Shown here one piece after another: positions 1-8,677 of a stretch of DNA of 64,000 nt. The number at the start of each line of letters is the position of its first letter. Position 1 is the first letter of the stretch. Source of the stretch: Cohnella endophytica. GTDB lineage: Bacteria > Bacillota > Bacilli > Paenibacillales > Paenibacillaceae. The stretch is taken from NCBI RefSeq assembly GCF_003628305.1, contig NZ_RBZM01000001.1:372001-436000 (forward strand), read 5' to 3'. The position numbers and the translations under genes were made by a program. The notes beneath the pieces were generated by a model. It did not search any database and was not told where the DNA came from. It saw only the letters and a program-made list of their open reading frames with translations.

Positions 1-153
1 AGGGATAACGGATGTGTTGAAAATGTCATGTGTGCCAACCCGTATTCTGCAAAATATTGGGAAGAAAAACGTTTATCGGGTTGTGCCGAATCATCAATGA
101 ATATCGACGATTTAATGCCGCCAAATCGAATGACTAAACAGAAGGTTTGCTGA
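1..153 (+). CDS. C-terminal fragment of an unrecognised protein (cut by window start)
   Basis: Frame 1 is open from the first base to a TGA at 151-153, giving about 50 codons without a stop; the other two forward frames close. The peptide is rich in Cys, Tyr and Trp (it includes CANPYSAKYWEEK), which looks like real protein rather than shadow coding, but I do not recognise the family. Its last 20 bases overlap the 3' end of the convergent MocR-type gene. It could also be chance. Extending the sequence to the left would decide. Confidence 0.35.
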   Translation, partial: RDNGCVENVMCANPYSAKYWEEKRLSGCAESSMNIDDLMPPNRMTKQKVC

Positions 154-1585
154 TTTCCTTGACCAGATCAGCCAATTTGGATAATCCCCGCTCCAGTTCA
201 TTCGGCTTGGCGTAGGCGTAAGAAATGCGCAAGAAGTTTCCCGCACTCCTATCATAGATGGATCCCGGATTTAACAATATCCCTGCTTTCAATGCGTGAT
301 CAAACAGCATCTGCATCGGTACATCGACCGTGAATCGTATCCAAATGTAAAATCCACCTGAAGGTACCGACCACGTTGCAATCCCCAAGAAATGAGTTTC
401 CAACAATTGAAGCGTCAGATCTCGTCTTCTCTTCAAATGATCTCTAATATGGGCCGCATGTTCTTGGTATAAGCCACTTCCTATCCATTCAGCAGCGGCC
501 CACTGGGAGATCGAGCTTGAACCGTAATCAAACTGCATTTTGATATCAGCTAACCGATCGATAACGGCTTCCGGTGCGACAACCCAACCAATTCTTAGTC
601 CCGGGCTTAAAGATTTGGACAAGCTTCCCAAGTATAGAACCAATGCATTCGGATCCCTTGCCTTGAGAGGCAAAGGAGGAGGTTCATCGAACCAAAGCTC
701 CCTGTATACATCATCTTCAATAATCGGGAGTCCCTCGTCCGCACATACCTTCATCAGTTCTTGACGTCTAGACTCGGACATCATGCAACCTGTTGGATTG
801 TGGAAAGAAGGGATGGTATACAGCAGCGAAGCGTTATAGCCCTTCATGTAACGACTTATCTGATTGGTTTGGATGCCCTCTGCGTCCAGTGGTAGACCGA
901 TCAATTTAATCGCGTTTGATTGAAAGACGTGAACGGAATAGAGGTAAGAAGGCTTCTCCAAAAGAATGGATGAACCCCTTTGAAGCAATCCCATAGAGAT
1001 GAGTTGTAAACCTTGGAGCGCGCCGGATACGATCAGTATATTGGAAGGGGAAGACTGGATTCCGAGTCCGCGTAAGTATTCCACGACTTGTTCCCGCAAA
1101 TACCGGTTCCCCTTTGGTTCTTCATAGCCCAATGTAAATGAATTCGCAGAAAATTTATCAAATATTTTCTTCATCTGAGCGGAGGGAAGCAAGTCTGGAG
1201 AAAGCTCGCCAGTCCCAAGCCGGATAATTCCTTCTTGAAATTCTGCGCGGTTAATGTGCTGGATGGCAGGCTGATTCGGATAATGATTGCCTGATTGCAC
1301 ATAAGAACTCCAGTCCGGAGGAGGAGATGCCGCGAGTAAATTCCATGTGTTATTGACGACTTTAGTTCCGCCTTTGGTGTTACCCTCAAGTAACCCCTCC
1401 GCCATTAAATCGCTCAGCGCGCTTACAACCGTACTTCGATTCACGTTAAAATGCTCGGCCAGCGCACGCTGCGAAGGGATTTTGGTCCCCACAACCCACT
1501 CGCCAAGCGCTATTTTATTTTTAATAACCTCTTTAATCTGAATATACAAAGGAGTTTCGGATGAGAAGTCCGGTTTCCAGTCCAT
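134..1585 (-). CDS. MocR-type regulator (GntR HTH fused to a PLP aminotransferase domain)
   Basis: This 483-residue protein has a winged helix-turn-helix of GntR type at about residues 12-78 (IPSQRALAEHFNVNRSTV). A fold-type I aminotransferase domain follows from about 115 to the end. The PLP lysine is visible as K324 in SLSKSLSPGLRIGW, and FHNPTG (261-266) is the usual phosphate-pocket region. MocR/PdxR/GabR proteins are PLP-dependent transcription factors that usually control the divergent neighbour. Here that neighbour is a LysE-type exporter, so a role in sensing an amino acid or amine and switching on its export is likely but inferred. The gene reads divergently across a 130-base spacer carrying two direct repeats. 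Length is normal for the family. Confidence 0.9.
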   Translation of the reverse strand: MDWKPDFSSETPLYIQIKEVIKNKIALGEWVVGTKIPSQRALAEHFNVNRSTVVSALSDLMAEGLLEGNTKGGTKVVNNTWNLLAASPPPDWSSYVQSGNHYPNQPAIQHINRAEFQEGIIRLGTGELSPDLLPSAQMKKIFDKFSANSFTLGYEEPKGNRYLREQVVEYLRGLGIQSSPSNILIVSGALQGLQLISMGLLQRGSSILLEKPSYLYSVHVFQSNAIKLIGLPLDAEGIQTNQISRYMKGYNASLLYTIPSFHNPTGCMMSESRRQELMKVCADEGLPIIEDDVYRELWFDEPPPLPLKARDPNALVLYLGSLSKSLSPGLRIGWVVAPEAVIDRLADIKMQFDYGSSSISQWAAAEWIGSGLYQEHAAHIRDHLKRRRDLTLQLLETHFLGIATWSVPSGGFYIWIRFTVDVPMQMLFDHALKAGILLNPGSIYDRSAGNFLRISYAYAKPNELERGLSKLADLVKEISKPSV

Positions 1586-1618
1586 ATGAAAATCCTCTCC
1601 TTAATGCCTGCAGTATAA

Positions 1619-1653
1619 CATTTGGTTGGTACCCAAGTCATCCATTTGGATGG
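1619..1653. promoter_or_regulatory. Probable MocR operator: two direct repeats
   Basis: The 11-base sequence CATTTGGTTGG at 1619-1629 recurs as CATTTGGATGG at 1643-1653, starting 24 bases later. MocR-family dimers characteristically bind two direct repeats in the divergent spacer. A TATACT element at 1675-1680, facing the exporter, lacks a good -35 sequence at 17 bases, which fits activator-dependent transcription. The assignment of this site to the adjacent regulator is inference. Confidence 0.5.
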
Positions 1654-1716
1654 AGACGAATCGCAGGATCGACCTATACTAGAGAGTATTCGTTACGAGG
1701 ATAGGAGAATATGATC

Positions 1717-2325
1717 ATGCTGGAAATAGTATTACACGGACTACTTTTGGGTTTCGGGCTTATTCTGCCTTTAGGGGTACAAAATTTGTTCGTATTTAAT
1801 CAAGGTGCAAATCAACCTTCTTTTATTAGAGCACTGCCTGCAATCCTCACGGCATCCATTTGCGATACGATACTTATCTTCACGGCGGTTATAGGCGTGT
1901 CCTTCGTCGTCTTATCTTTCTCTTGGCTGCAGACAGCCCTCTATGGGTTCGGATTTCTCTTTTTGATGTATATGGGGTGGGTAATCTGGAAGAGTGAACC
2001 ACACGGGGGTGCATCGCAACGAAAAAGTGAACCGAAACAACAAATTCTTATTGCTGCTTCCGTGTCCTTATTAAATCCTCACGCTATTATGGATACGATC
2101 GGGGTCATTGGGATTAACTCTTTGAATTATAGCGGTTCAGAGAAATGGATATTCACGCTCAGCATTATTCTGGTTTCCTGGATTTGGTTTTTTGGATTGG
2201 CATTCGTGGGTCGCCAGGTAGTGAAACTCGATTCCAGAGGTAAGTTCATATCCAAATTAAATAAGGTTTCGGCGATCATGATTTGGGGTCTGGCTTTCTA
2301 TATGGGGTTATCGCTTTGGCATTAG
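1717..2325 (+). CDS. LysE/RhtB-family amino acid exporter
   Basis: The protein is a small polytopic membrane protein of about 202 residues with roughly six hydrophobic segments. It begins with the LysE-type pattern (LHGLLLGFGLILPLGVQNLFVFNQG) that carries the conserved Pro-Leu-Gly at the first helix. The family exports basic or neutral amino acids using the proton gradient. I prefer the ATG at 1717 because AGGAG then sits 9 bases upstream; the ATG at 1711 leaves only 3. The gene is divergent from the MocR regulator and shares its repeat-containing spacer. Substrate cannot be read from the sequence. Confidence 0.82.
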   Translation: MLEIVLHGLLLGFGLILPLGVQNLFVFNQGANQPSFIRALPAILTASICDTILIFTAVIGVSFVVLSFSWLQTALYGFGFLFLMYMGWVIWKSEPHGGASQRKSEPKQQILIAASVSLLNPHAIMDTIGVIGINSLNYSGSEKWIFTLSIILVSWIWFFGLAFVGRQVVKLDSRGKFISKLNKVSAIMIWGLAFYMGLSLWH

Positions 2326-2352
2326 ACCGGACAATAGAAAGGTGAAGCAATC

Positions 2353-3237
2353 TCACGGGTGAAAAGCTTGCCTCGCGAAATCGATGAAGCTGCGCGCAGC
2401 ATGCGACAAGTAATCATCCTTGCGCCAGATGATCGCGACGTTCCAGGGGATTGGCGGGTTCAGACTGCGAATGACCCGAATTCGATCCGGCTCGATCCGG
2501 TCGAAGATGACTTCCGGCATCAGTGTGATGCCCAGATTCGCCGCAACCATCTCGAAAATGAAATCCCAATGCGAGCTCTCGAAAATGATATTCGGCTCGA
2601 AGCCTTCCCGAATGCAAGCTTCCCGGACGCTGATGTTTACTTTGAAAGTATTGCCGAACAGGATGAATTTCTCATTTCGTAAATCCCGGATTCGAACTTC
2701 CTCGCGGCGGGCAAGAGGATGGCTAGGGTGTACGCCGAGCGTAATGACGCGGTTAATGATCGGCTCGATATGAAATTTGCTCTCGTCTACGGGCAGCATG
2801 ACGACGGCCATCTCGAGCGTGCCTTCCTGAACCGATTGCTCCAGAACTTTGCTCCCGTGCTCCATGAACGAAAGGGAGATGGCAGGGTGCCGCTCGATGA
2901 ATTTCGCGATCAATCCAGGGAACAGTCGGGCGCCGATTAGCGGCGGAATGCCGATCTTGATGCTGCCTCTTCGCAGCTCCGTCAAGTCAGAGATTGCGGA
3001 TTGAAGTCCGGACAGCGAATTCGCGACCCCTTGCGCATGCAAACGCAGCAGCTCGCCGGCTTCGGTGAGCCGCGCGGTCCGGGTCGTCCGGTTGAACAGC
3101 GTAACGCCTAGTTCGTTCTCTAGGAGCTTGATCGCTTTGCTCAAATTCGGTTGAGAGACGTGCAAGCTTTCGCTGGCTCTCGTGAAGTTAGCGAACTTCG
3201 CGATCTCCAGGAAATAAACAAGATGACGGACCTCCAT
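2353..3237 (-). CDS. LysR-family transcriptional regulator
   Basis: The 294-residue protein has the canonical N-terminal LysR helix-turn-helix (residues 1-60: RHLVYFLEIAKFANFTRASE, then LHVSQPNLSKAIKLLE). A periplasmic-binding-like effector domain follows from about 90 to 290. It is transcribed divergently from the 3-hydroxybutyrate dehydrogenase/CoA-transferase/thiolase genes, and the spacer holds a perfect ATTCC-N5-GGAAT palindrome. Control of ketone-body use by this protein is therefore likely. The effector could be hydroxybutyrate, acetoacetate or a CoA ester; this is not visible in the sequence. Confidence 0.88.
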   Translation of the reverse strand: MEVRHLVYFLEIAKFANFTRASESLHVSQPNLSKAIKLLENELGVTLFNRTTRTARLTEAGELLRLHAQGVANSLSGLQSAISDLTELRRGSIKIGIPPLIGARLFPGLIAKFIERHPAISLSFMEHGSKVLEQSVQEGTLEMAVVMLPVDESKFHIEPIINRVITLGVHPSHPLARREEVRIRDLRNEKFILFGNTFKVNISVREACIREGFEPNIIFESSHWDFIFEMVAANLGITLMPEVIFDRIEPDRIRVIRSLNPPIPWNVAIIWRKDDYLSHAARSFIDFARQAFHP

Positions 3238-3258
3238 ACAATCCCCGCTTTCTCATAT

Positions 3259-3273
3259 ATTCCAATTCGGAAT
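3259..3273. promoter_or_regulatory. LysR-type T-N11-A operator
   Basis: A perfect 15-base palindrome ATTCC-AATTC-GGAAT lies 22 bases in front of the lysR start, in the divergent spacer before the hydroxybutyrate dehydrogenase gene. It contains the T-N11-A spacing (T3260, A3272) typical of LysR recognition sites. Binding by the neighbouring LysR protein is inferred from position and symmetry. Confidence 0.6.
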
Positions 3274-3377
3274 TAATCTTATTCTACATATGTATTTCAC
3301 TTATTGATAGAGTGTTTGTAAACTCTGGATAGCATCCGGTTTGAAAGTTCCGATATTCGGTTAGGAGGCTATTCTCG

Positions 3378-4157
3378 ATGTTATTGGAAAAGAAAGTCGC
3401 GTTGATTACGGGAGCTGCGAGCGGAATCGGTCTGGCGATCGCGCGGAAGTTCGCGGACGAAGGGGCGATCGTCGCCATCGCCGACCGAAGAGGCGAAGCC
3501 GCGATCACCGCTGCGCGCAGTCTGGAAGAAAGCGGCGCGTTGGCGTTGGGACTTGAGTTGGACGTGACGCACGAATCGCAGTTCGCGGATGCAATTGCAT
3601 GCGTGGAACGGAAGTACGGACGGTTGGACATTTTGGTGAATAACGCAGGCTTGCAGTATGTGTCGCCGATCGAACATTTTCCGACGGAACAATTCGAATA
3701 CATGCTCAAGGTGATGGTCACCGGCGCCTTCATCGGCATCAAACACGCTTTCCCGATCATGAAGCAGCAACGCTGGGGCCGCATCCTCAATATGGCTTCG
3801 ATCAACGGAGTGATCGGTTTCGCCGGCAAGGCGGCTTACAACAGCGCGAAACACGGCTTGATCGGCTTAACGAAAGTCGCGGCGCTTGAAGGAGCCGAGC
3901 ACGGCATCACCGTCAACGCGCTCTGTCCAGGTTATGTGGATACGCCGCTGGTAAGAGGGCAACTCGGAGATCTGGCGCTCGAGCGCGGCGTGCCGTTAAA
4001 CAACGTTCTGGAAGAAGTCATTTACCCTCTGGTTCCCCAGCAAAGGCTGCTGGACGTGGAAGAGATCGCGGATTACGCGGTCATGGTCGCTAGCGACAAG
4101 CTGCGAGGGGTTACCGGAGCAACGCTTATGATCGACGGCGGTTACACGGCTCAATAG
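3378..4157 (+). CDS. 3-hydroxybutyrate dehydrogenase (SDR family)
   Basis: This is a classical short-chain dehydrogenase of 259 residues. The cofactor motif TGAASGIG is at 11-18, NNAG at 88-91, the catalytic Ser near 141 and YNSAK with Y154 and K158. The C-terminal region ([11 protein letters not shown] and [15 protein letters not shown]) resembles D-3-hydroxybutyrate dehydrogenases, which oxidise 3-hydroxybutyrate to acetoacetate with NAD. The CoA-transferase subunits and thiolase immediately downstream support that substrate. The ATG has AGGAGG 9 bases upstream. It is the first gene of the operon and probably controlled by the divergent LysR protein. Confidence 0.87.
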   Translation: MLLEKKVALITGAASGIGLAIARKFADEGAIVAIADRRGEAAITAARSLEESGALALGLELDVTHESQFADAIACVERKYGRLDILVNNAGLQYVSPIEHFPTEQFEYMLKVMVTGAFIGIKHAFPIMKQQRWGRILNMASINGVIGFAGKAAYNSAKHGLIGLTKVAALEGAEHGITVNALCPGYVDTPLVRGQLGDLALERGVPLNNVLEEVIYPLVPQQRLLDVEEIADYAVMVASDKLRGVTGATLMIDGGYTAQ

Positions 4158-4171
4158 GAGGGATCGGCATC

Positions 4172-4882
4172 ATGGACAAATTAGCGCGTTCGGCCGAAGA
4201 GGCAATTCGGAACATTCCGGATGGAGCGACGATCGCGGTCGGCGGATTCGGCTTGTGCGGAATTCCGGAAAATTTGATCGCGGCGCTGCGGGATCGGGGA
4301 ACAAGCGGATTAACGATCGTTAGCAATAATTGCGGCGTGGACGATTGGGGCCTCGGACTGCTGCTGGCGAATCGGCAGATCAAGAAGATGGTCTCTTCGT
4401 ATGTCGGAGAGAACAAGACGTTCGAGCAGCAATTCCTGAACGGTGAACTGGAAGTTGAACTCGTCCCGCAAGGGACGCTGGCCGAACGGCTGCGCGCCGG
4501 CGGCGCCGGTATTCCGGGTTTTTATACCCCGGCAGGGGTAGGCACGCCGGTGGCGGAAGGTAAGGAGACGAGAACGTTCGACGACCGCGCTTATTTGCTG
4601 GAACGAGGGATCAAGACCGACTACGCGTTGGTGAAGGCTTGGAAGGCGGACACTTGCGGCAATCTCGTCTATCGCCGCACTTCCCGCAACTTTAACCCGC
4701 TCGCCGCGGCCGCAGGCAAGGTGACAATCGCGGAAGCGGAGGAGATCGTTGACATCGGCGCACTGGATCCGGACGAGATTCATACGCCGGGTATCTTCGT
4801 GCAGCACGTCGTGCTTGGCCGGCATTACGAGAAACGGGTCGAGCGCCGAACTACGCGGAGTCCGAAGGGGGAGAACGAATGA
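4172..4882 (+). CDS. scoA: 3-oxoacid CoA-transferase, subunit A
   Basis: The 236-residue protein shows the family I CoA-transferase subunit A pattern: [13 protein letters not shown] near residue 25, SNNCG at about 50 and [16 protein letters not shown] near 110. With subunit B it moves CoA from succinyl-CoA to acetoacetate. It starts 15 bases after the dehydrogenase behind GGAGGG. Its stop overlaps the subunit B start (ATGA), as expected for subunits made in equal amount. A transferase acting on another 3-oxoacid such as 3-oxoadipate is possible, but the hydroxybutyrate dehydrogenase neighbour favours acetoacetate. Confidence 0.88.
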   Translation: MDKLARSAEEAIRNIPDGATIAVGGFGLCGIPENLIAALRDRGTSGLTIVSNNCGVDDWGLGLLLANRQIKKMVSSYVGENKTFEQQFLNGELEVELVPQGTLAERLRAGGAGIPGFYTPAGVGTPVAEGKETRTFDDRAYLLERGIKTDYALVKAWKADTCGNLVYRRTSRNFNPLAAAAGKVTIAEAEEIVDIGALDPDEIHTPGIFVQHVVLGRHYEKRVERRTTRSPKGENE

Positions 4883-5547
4883 AAAGCAGCCGTTCGAAAA
4901 TCGTGTCGCGAGCGCTTGAGGAGATCAAGTCGGGCATGTATATCAACCTCGGAATCGGGATGCCGACCTTGATCGCGAATGAAATTCCCGCCGAACGCGG
5001 CGTGATGCTGCAGTCCGAGAACGGCCTGCTCGGGATCGGCCCCTATCCCGAGGATGGGCTCGAGGACGCCGATCTCATCAACGCGGGCAAGGAGACGGTA
5101 ACCGCCGTGTCCGGCGCTTCTTGTTTCGACAGCGCGGAGTCGTTCGCGATGATCCGGGGCGGGCATGTCGACCTTGCGATTCTAGGAGGCATGGAAGTCG
5201 CGGAGAACGGAGACTTGGCCAACTGGATGATTCCGGGCAAGATGGTTAAGGGAATGGGCGGAGCGATGGATTTGGTCCATGGCGCGAAACGGATCGTCGT
5301 CATTATGGAACATGTCAACAAGCAAGGAGAGTCGAAGGTGAAGCGATTCTGCGAGCTTCCGTTGACAGGTCAGCGGGTCGTGCATCGGCTCATCACCGAG
5401 CTTGCGGTGTTCGATTTCCATGGCGGGGAGATGACGCTCGTCGAGCTGCAGCCCGATGCAACGCTGGAAGAGGTTCGGGAGAAGACTGAGGCTTATTATC
5501 AGGTAAGCACAGGTCTTCTCGGGACCGAAAAGGAGGGGAGGTCATGA
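4879..5547 (+). CDS. scoB: 3-oxoacid CoA-transferase, subunit B
   Basis: The 222-residue protein carries the [12 protein letters not shown] signature of CoA-transferase subunit B. The catalytic glutamate that forms the CoA thioester is E47. GIGMPTL at 25-31 and the Gly-rich stretch [12 protein letters not shown] are also typical. It overlaps subunit A by four bases and the thiolase by four bases, so the three are translationally coupled. The product acetoacetyl-CoA is the substrate of the next gene. Confidence 0.9.
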   Translation: MKSSRSKIVSRALEEIKSGMYINLGIGMPTLIANEIPAERGVMLQSENGLLGIGPYPEDGLEDADLINAGKETVTAVSGASCFDSAESFAMIRGGHVDLAILGGMEVAENGDLANWMIPGKMVKGMGGAMDLVHGAKRIVVIMEHVNKQGESKVKRFCELPLTGQRVVHRLITELAVFDFHGGEMTLVELQPDATLEEVREKTEAYYQVSTGLLGTEKEGRS

Positions 5548-6728
5548 GAGAAGTCGTTATCGTCAGCGGCGTTCGCACGGCGATCGGAAGTTTTCAAGGC
5601 AGCCTTGCTTCCGTGCCCGCGACTGAATTGGGAGCAATCGTCATTCAGGAAGCGCTCGTGCGCGCCGGATTGCGCGACGAGCAGGTCGACGAAGTCATCA
5701 TGGGTAACGTGCTTCAGGCGGGACTCGGACAGAATCCGGCAAGGCAAGCATGGCTGCAAGCCGGATTCTCGAACGAAGTTCCGGCCATGACGATCAATAA
5801 AGTGTGCGGATCCGGCTTAAAGGCGGTCGTGCTCGGAGCGCAGGCGATCCGGACGGGCGATGCGGATATTGTCGTCGCCGGCGGAATGGAGAACATGAGC
5901 CGGGCGCCGTATTTGCTGAACGAGGCGCGTTCGGGTCTTCGAATGGGTGATGCCGCCCTAGTCGATTCGATGATCCGTGACGGCCTATGGTGCGCGATGA
6001 GCGACGTGCATATGGGCATTACGGCGGAAAATGTAGCCGCACGCTATCGCATCTCGCGCGAGGAACAGGATGTATTCGCGGCGATGAGCCAGCGGAAGGC
6101 AGAACGGGCTTTCGCGGCAGGAGCGTACCAACGGGAAATCGTGCCGGTTCGCGTTCCACAGAAGAAGGGCGAGCCGCTCGTATTCGATAAGGACGAATAT
6201 CCGCGCTTCGGCACGACGAACGAGACGCTCAGCAAGCTGCGTCCTGCTTTTCAGAAGGACGGAACCGTGACTCCCGGAAACGCGTCCGGCATCAACGACG
6301 GTGCCGCGGCGCTCGTCCTGATGTCCGCCGATAAAGCGAACGAACTCGGGATTCGGCCGCTCGCAGCCATTCGCGGTTACGCGAGCAGTGCCATCGACCC
6401 TTCGATCATGGGGATGGGCGCATATGCGGCCATGAGCCGACTATTTTCCGCGGTTGGCATCGCTTCGTCGGAAGAAATCGACCTCTTCGAGTTGAACGAG
6501 GCGTTCGCCGCGCAGGCGATCGCCGTCGCGAGACAGCTCGGGCTCGATGAAGAACGGCTGAACGTTAACGGAGGGGCGATCGCGCTCGGACACCCGATCG
6601 GCGCCAGCGGAGCACGAATTTTGGTTACGCTTCTGCATGAGCTGGAACGAAGGAACGGACGGACAGGCATTGCCGGTCTCTGTATCGGCGGAGGACAAGG
6701 TATCGCGATGTTGATCGAGAAGAGATAA
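5544..6728 (+). CDS. Acetyl-CoA C-acetyltransferase (thiolase)
   Basis: This 394-residue protein is a full-length thiolase. The acyl-accepting cysteine is C88 in [11 protein letters not shown]. The substrate-binding and catalytic motifs [15 protein letters not shown] (His near 350) and CIGGGQG (Cys near 380) are all present. It splits acetoacetyl-CoA into two acetyl-CoA, completing the 3-hydroxybutyrate route encoded upstream. It is the last gene of the operon and is followed 30 bases later by a strong hairpin terminator. A biosynthetic role is possible for the family but not suggested by the context. Confidence 0.92.
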   Translation: MREVVIVSGVRTAIGSFQGSLASVPATELGAIVIQEALVRAGLRDEQVDEVIMGNVLQAGLGQNPARQAWLQAGFSNEVPAMTINKVCGSGLKAVVLGAQAIRTGDADIVVAGGMENMSRAPYLLNEARSGLRMGDAALVDSMIRDGLWCAMSDVHMGITAENVAARYRISREEQDVFAAMSQRKAERAFAAGAYQREIVPVRVPQKKGEPLVFDKDEYPRFGTTNETLSKLRPAFQKDGTVTPGNASGINDGAAALVLMSADKANELGIRPLAAIRGYASSAIDPSIMGMGAYAAMSRLFSAVGIASSEEIDLFELNEAFAAQAIAVARQLGLDEERLNVNGGAIALGHPIGASGARILVTLLHELERRNGRTGIAGLCIGGGQGIAMLIEKR

Positions 6729-6757
6729 GGCCTCGAAGTGGAGTCTGATCCATAAAT

Positions 6758-6803
6758 AAATGCCGCATCCTTGATCCGAATACGATCATCGATGCGGCAT
6801 TTT
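6758..6803. terminator. Bidirectional intrinsic terminator
   Basis: A 12-base perfect stem (AAATGCCGCATC with GATGCGGCATTT) has an inner TGATC/GATCA extension. It is followed by T-rich sequence on the plus strand and preceded by A-rich sequence, so it can work in both directions. It separates the convergent thiolase and GntR genes. Confidence 0.85.
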
Positions 6804-6804
6804 G

Positions 6805-7467
6805 TTATTCAAAACAGAGTAAACAGTCTTCATCTTGGATATGCGTTGCCCAAATCGTTTCGATTCGATCAATCGTTCCTGTGCGAAGAACTTCCATCAA
6901 TGCAATATGGTCGTTAACCACTTTTTGCAAATCCGTTAATCGGCTTGTGTTCTTAATAAAATGCAACCGGAGCCTGTTTACGATCCCAGACCAAATTTGC
7001 GTCGTGTAAGATGAGTTTTCAAGCGCAAGTACGTGTTCGTGAAACCGGATATCATCTTCAACAAGTTCGTATAGGTCGCCTTGATCGGCTGCGATCTTCA
7101 TGTGATCTACGATTATTTTCATTTTGTCGAAGAAAGTATCATCCATTTTGAGCTGGTTTTGTTTGATTGCGAACATTTCCAGTTGCAAACGAACGGGGAT
7201 CAATAAATCGACAACCTCATCTTTTCTTACATCGGCGACCATCGTTTCCCGATAGGGGGAACTTACGATAAGTCCCATCGCTTCCAGATCGCGAAGCGCC
7301 TCGCGAATAGGTCCTCTGCTGACGGACATCTGTTGCGAGATTTCTAATTCTTTTAATTTATCTCCCGGCTTAAGATGTCCGTGGAGAATGGCGTTTTTTA
7401 TGTCATTGATCACTCTTTGCCGTAGGGAAAGGTTCTCTTGGCTTTTAAATTGAAAAGGTTCCATCAT
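6805..7467 (-). CDS. GntR-family (FadR-type) regulator
   Basis: From the ATG at 7467 the protein has about 220 residues. The N-terminal winged helix (LRQRVINDIKNAI, LKELEISQQMSVSRGPIREAL) is of FadR/FCD type and an all-helical C-terminal ligand domain follows. The upstream in-frame ATG at 7554 would add a hydrophobic, Tyr-rich stretch foreign to the family, whereas 7467 has AGAGGAG 4-10 bases in front, so I chose the latter. It is divergent from the PIG-L, cupin, enolase-superfamily and dehydrogenase genes and probably represses them in the absence of a sugar acid or similar ligand (inference). Confidence 0.85.
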   Translation of the reverse strand: MMEPFQFKSQENLSLRQRVINDIKNAILHGHLKPGDKLKELEISQQMSVSRGPIREALRDLEAMGLIVSSPYRETMVADVRKDEVVDLLIPVRLQLEMFAIKQNQLKMDDTFFDKMKIIVDHMKIAADQGDLYELVEDDIRFHEHVLALENSSYTTQIWSGIVNRLRLHFIKNTSRLTDLQKVVNDHIALMEVLRTGTIDRIETIWATHIQDEDCLLCFE

Positions 7468-7519
7468 CAAACTCCTCTTTTTCAACCACCTATAGACATT
7501 ATAAAGAAAAAGAAAGAAG

Positions 7520-7533
7520 CAATCAATTGATTG
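7520..7533. promoter_or_regulatory. Candidate GntR operator (14-base palindrome)
   Basis: CAATCAATTGATTG is a perfect 14-base palindrome in the divergent spacer, 15 bases upstream of the -35 box for the PIG-L operon. A related GATTGTT repeats at 7543-7549 beside the -35. Position and symmetry suggest binding by the divergent GntR protein. Confidence 0.45.
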
Positions 7534-7547
7534 TTCATGATCGATTG

Positions 7548-7576
7548 TTGACAATTTACAAAGCCGTAATTATGAT
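7548..7576 (+). promoter_or_regulatory. Sigma-A type promoter of the PIG-L operon
   Basis: TTGACA at 7548-7553 is separated by exactly 17 bases from TATGAT at 7571-7576. The first gene begins 31 bases further on behind AAGGAGG. This is the best consensus promoter I find in the window. Confidence 0.75.
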
Positions 7577-7606
7577 AACATTAAACCGGTAAAAAGGAGG
7601 ATCACA

Positions 7607-8314
7607 ATGAACGTATTGGCGATTTGCGCTCATCCTGATGACGCTGAGATCTGGTGCGGCGGTACGTTGGCGAAATACGCAATGCGCGGGGATAAGGTAA
7701 CCATAGCGATTGCAACCAACGGGGAAGTCGGCTCTGCTACGCATACAAAAGAGGAAATCGCGGATATTCGCAAAAAAGAGACCTTCGCGGCGGCTCAGGT
7801 GATCGGTGCGGAAGTCATTTGGATGGGTTACCCCGACGAGTTTTTATTCGATTCGGAAAACACGAGGCTTACTTTTATCGAGGCAATGCGTTCAAGCCAT
7901 TCTGACGTCGTGCTGACACATTGGCCCGATGATCTCTACAATCCGGATCATACGATTACCGGCAGAATTGCCAACGACGTTGCGATCATGACAACCGTTC
8001 CCAACATTAAGACCGCCAGCCCGCCTCTGGATAAAATTCCGATCGTTTATTTTATGGAGAGCGTTGCAGGTCTGGGTTTTCAACCGGAGGAGTACGTTGA
8101 CATTACGGAAACGTTCGAATTGAAAAGAGAGATGCTTGCCCAACATAAGAGCCAAATCGGCGACTGGCTGCAAGATCAATATGGCTCGAATGCAATGGAA
8201 ATGATCGAGGTCACTTCCCGGTTCCGAGGGATTCAATGCGGGGTTCGTTATGCGGAAGGATTCATTAGAGCCAAAGCCTATCCTCGGAATATTGTAGGTT
8301 CATTACTTCCCTGA
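7607..8314 (+). CDS. PIG-L family deacetylase (copy 1)
   Basis: The 235-residue protein carries the PIG-L/LmbE zinc motif CAHPDD near the N-terminus (residues 8-13) and the second motif HWPDDLYNPDH about 100 residues later. Members remove N-acetyl groups from GlcNAc-containing molecules or act on related acylated sugars; no signal peptide is present, so it acts in the cytoplasm. It is the first gene behind a strong promoter and AAGGAGG. It is clearly more divergent than the two other copies in the window, which are near-identical to each other. The context with an enolase-superfamily enzyme and a sugar dehydrogenase suggests acylated sugar catabolism. Confidence 0.87.
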   Translation: MNVLAICAHPDDAEIWCGGTLAKYAMRGDKVTIAIATNGEVGSATHTKEEIADIRKKETFAAAQVIGAEVIWMGYPDEFLFDSENTRLTFIEAMRSSHSDVVLTHWPDDLYNPDHTITGRIANDVAIMTTVPNIKTASPPLDKIPIVYFMESVAGLGFQPEEYVDITETFELKREMLAQHKSQIGDWLQDQYGSNAMEMIEVTSRFRGIQCGVRYAEGFIRAKAYPRNIVGSLLP

Positions 8315-8334
8315 TTGAAAGGAATGCAGAAAGA

Positions 8335-8673
8335 ATGTCGGTAGGAGAATGGAAGCAAGTGTCGGAGCTTGTGAAACGAAAAGTATTGCCGCCCGGCAAA
8401 CAATTAATGAGTATGCTGGTCGAGTTTGAACAGGGTGGAATCGGTCCCGAACATGCTCATCCGCACGAACAACTCAGTTATATCGTAACAGGTAAAATAC
8501 AATTGACCTTAAACGAGCAAGTACTCGTGGCTGTCACAGGGGATCAAATATGGGTTCCGAGTAATACCCCGCACTCAATTATTGCACTGGAAGACTCTCT
8601 CTTATTAGAGACATTTACACCGTTGCGCGAAGATTTATTGGAGTCGATTGCCGATTATCAAACAGGGAGATGA
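8335..8673 (+). CDS. Small cupin-domain protein
   Basis: The 112-residue protein is a single cupin barrel. The metal-binding pattern HAHPHEQLSYIVTG lies at about residues 42-55 and the second motif WVPSNTPHSI near 72-81. Such single-domain cupins are sugar-binding, isomerase or auxiliary proteins; the exact role cannot be read. It lies 20 bases after the deacetylase and 4 bases before the enolase-superfamily gene, so it belongs to the same transcript. Isomerisation of a uronate-like sugar is one possibility by context. Confidence 0.75.
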   Translation: MSVGEWKQVSELVKRKVLPPGKQLMSMLVEFEQGGIGPEHAHPHEQLSYIVTGKIQLTLNEQVLVAVTGDQIWVPSNTPHSIIALEDSLLLETFTPLREDLLESIADYQTGR

Positions 8674-8677
8674 ACGC

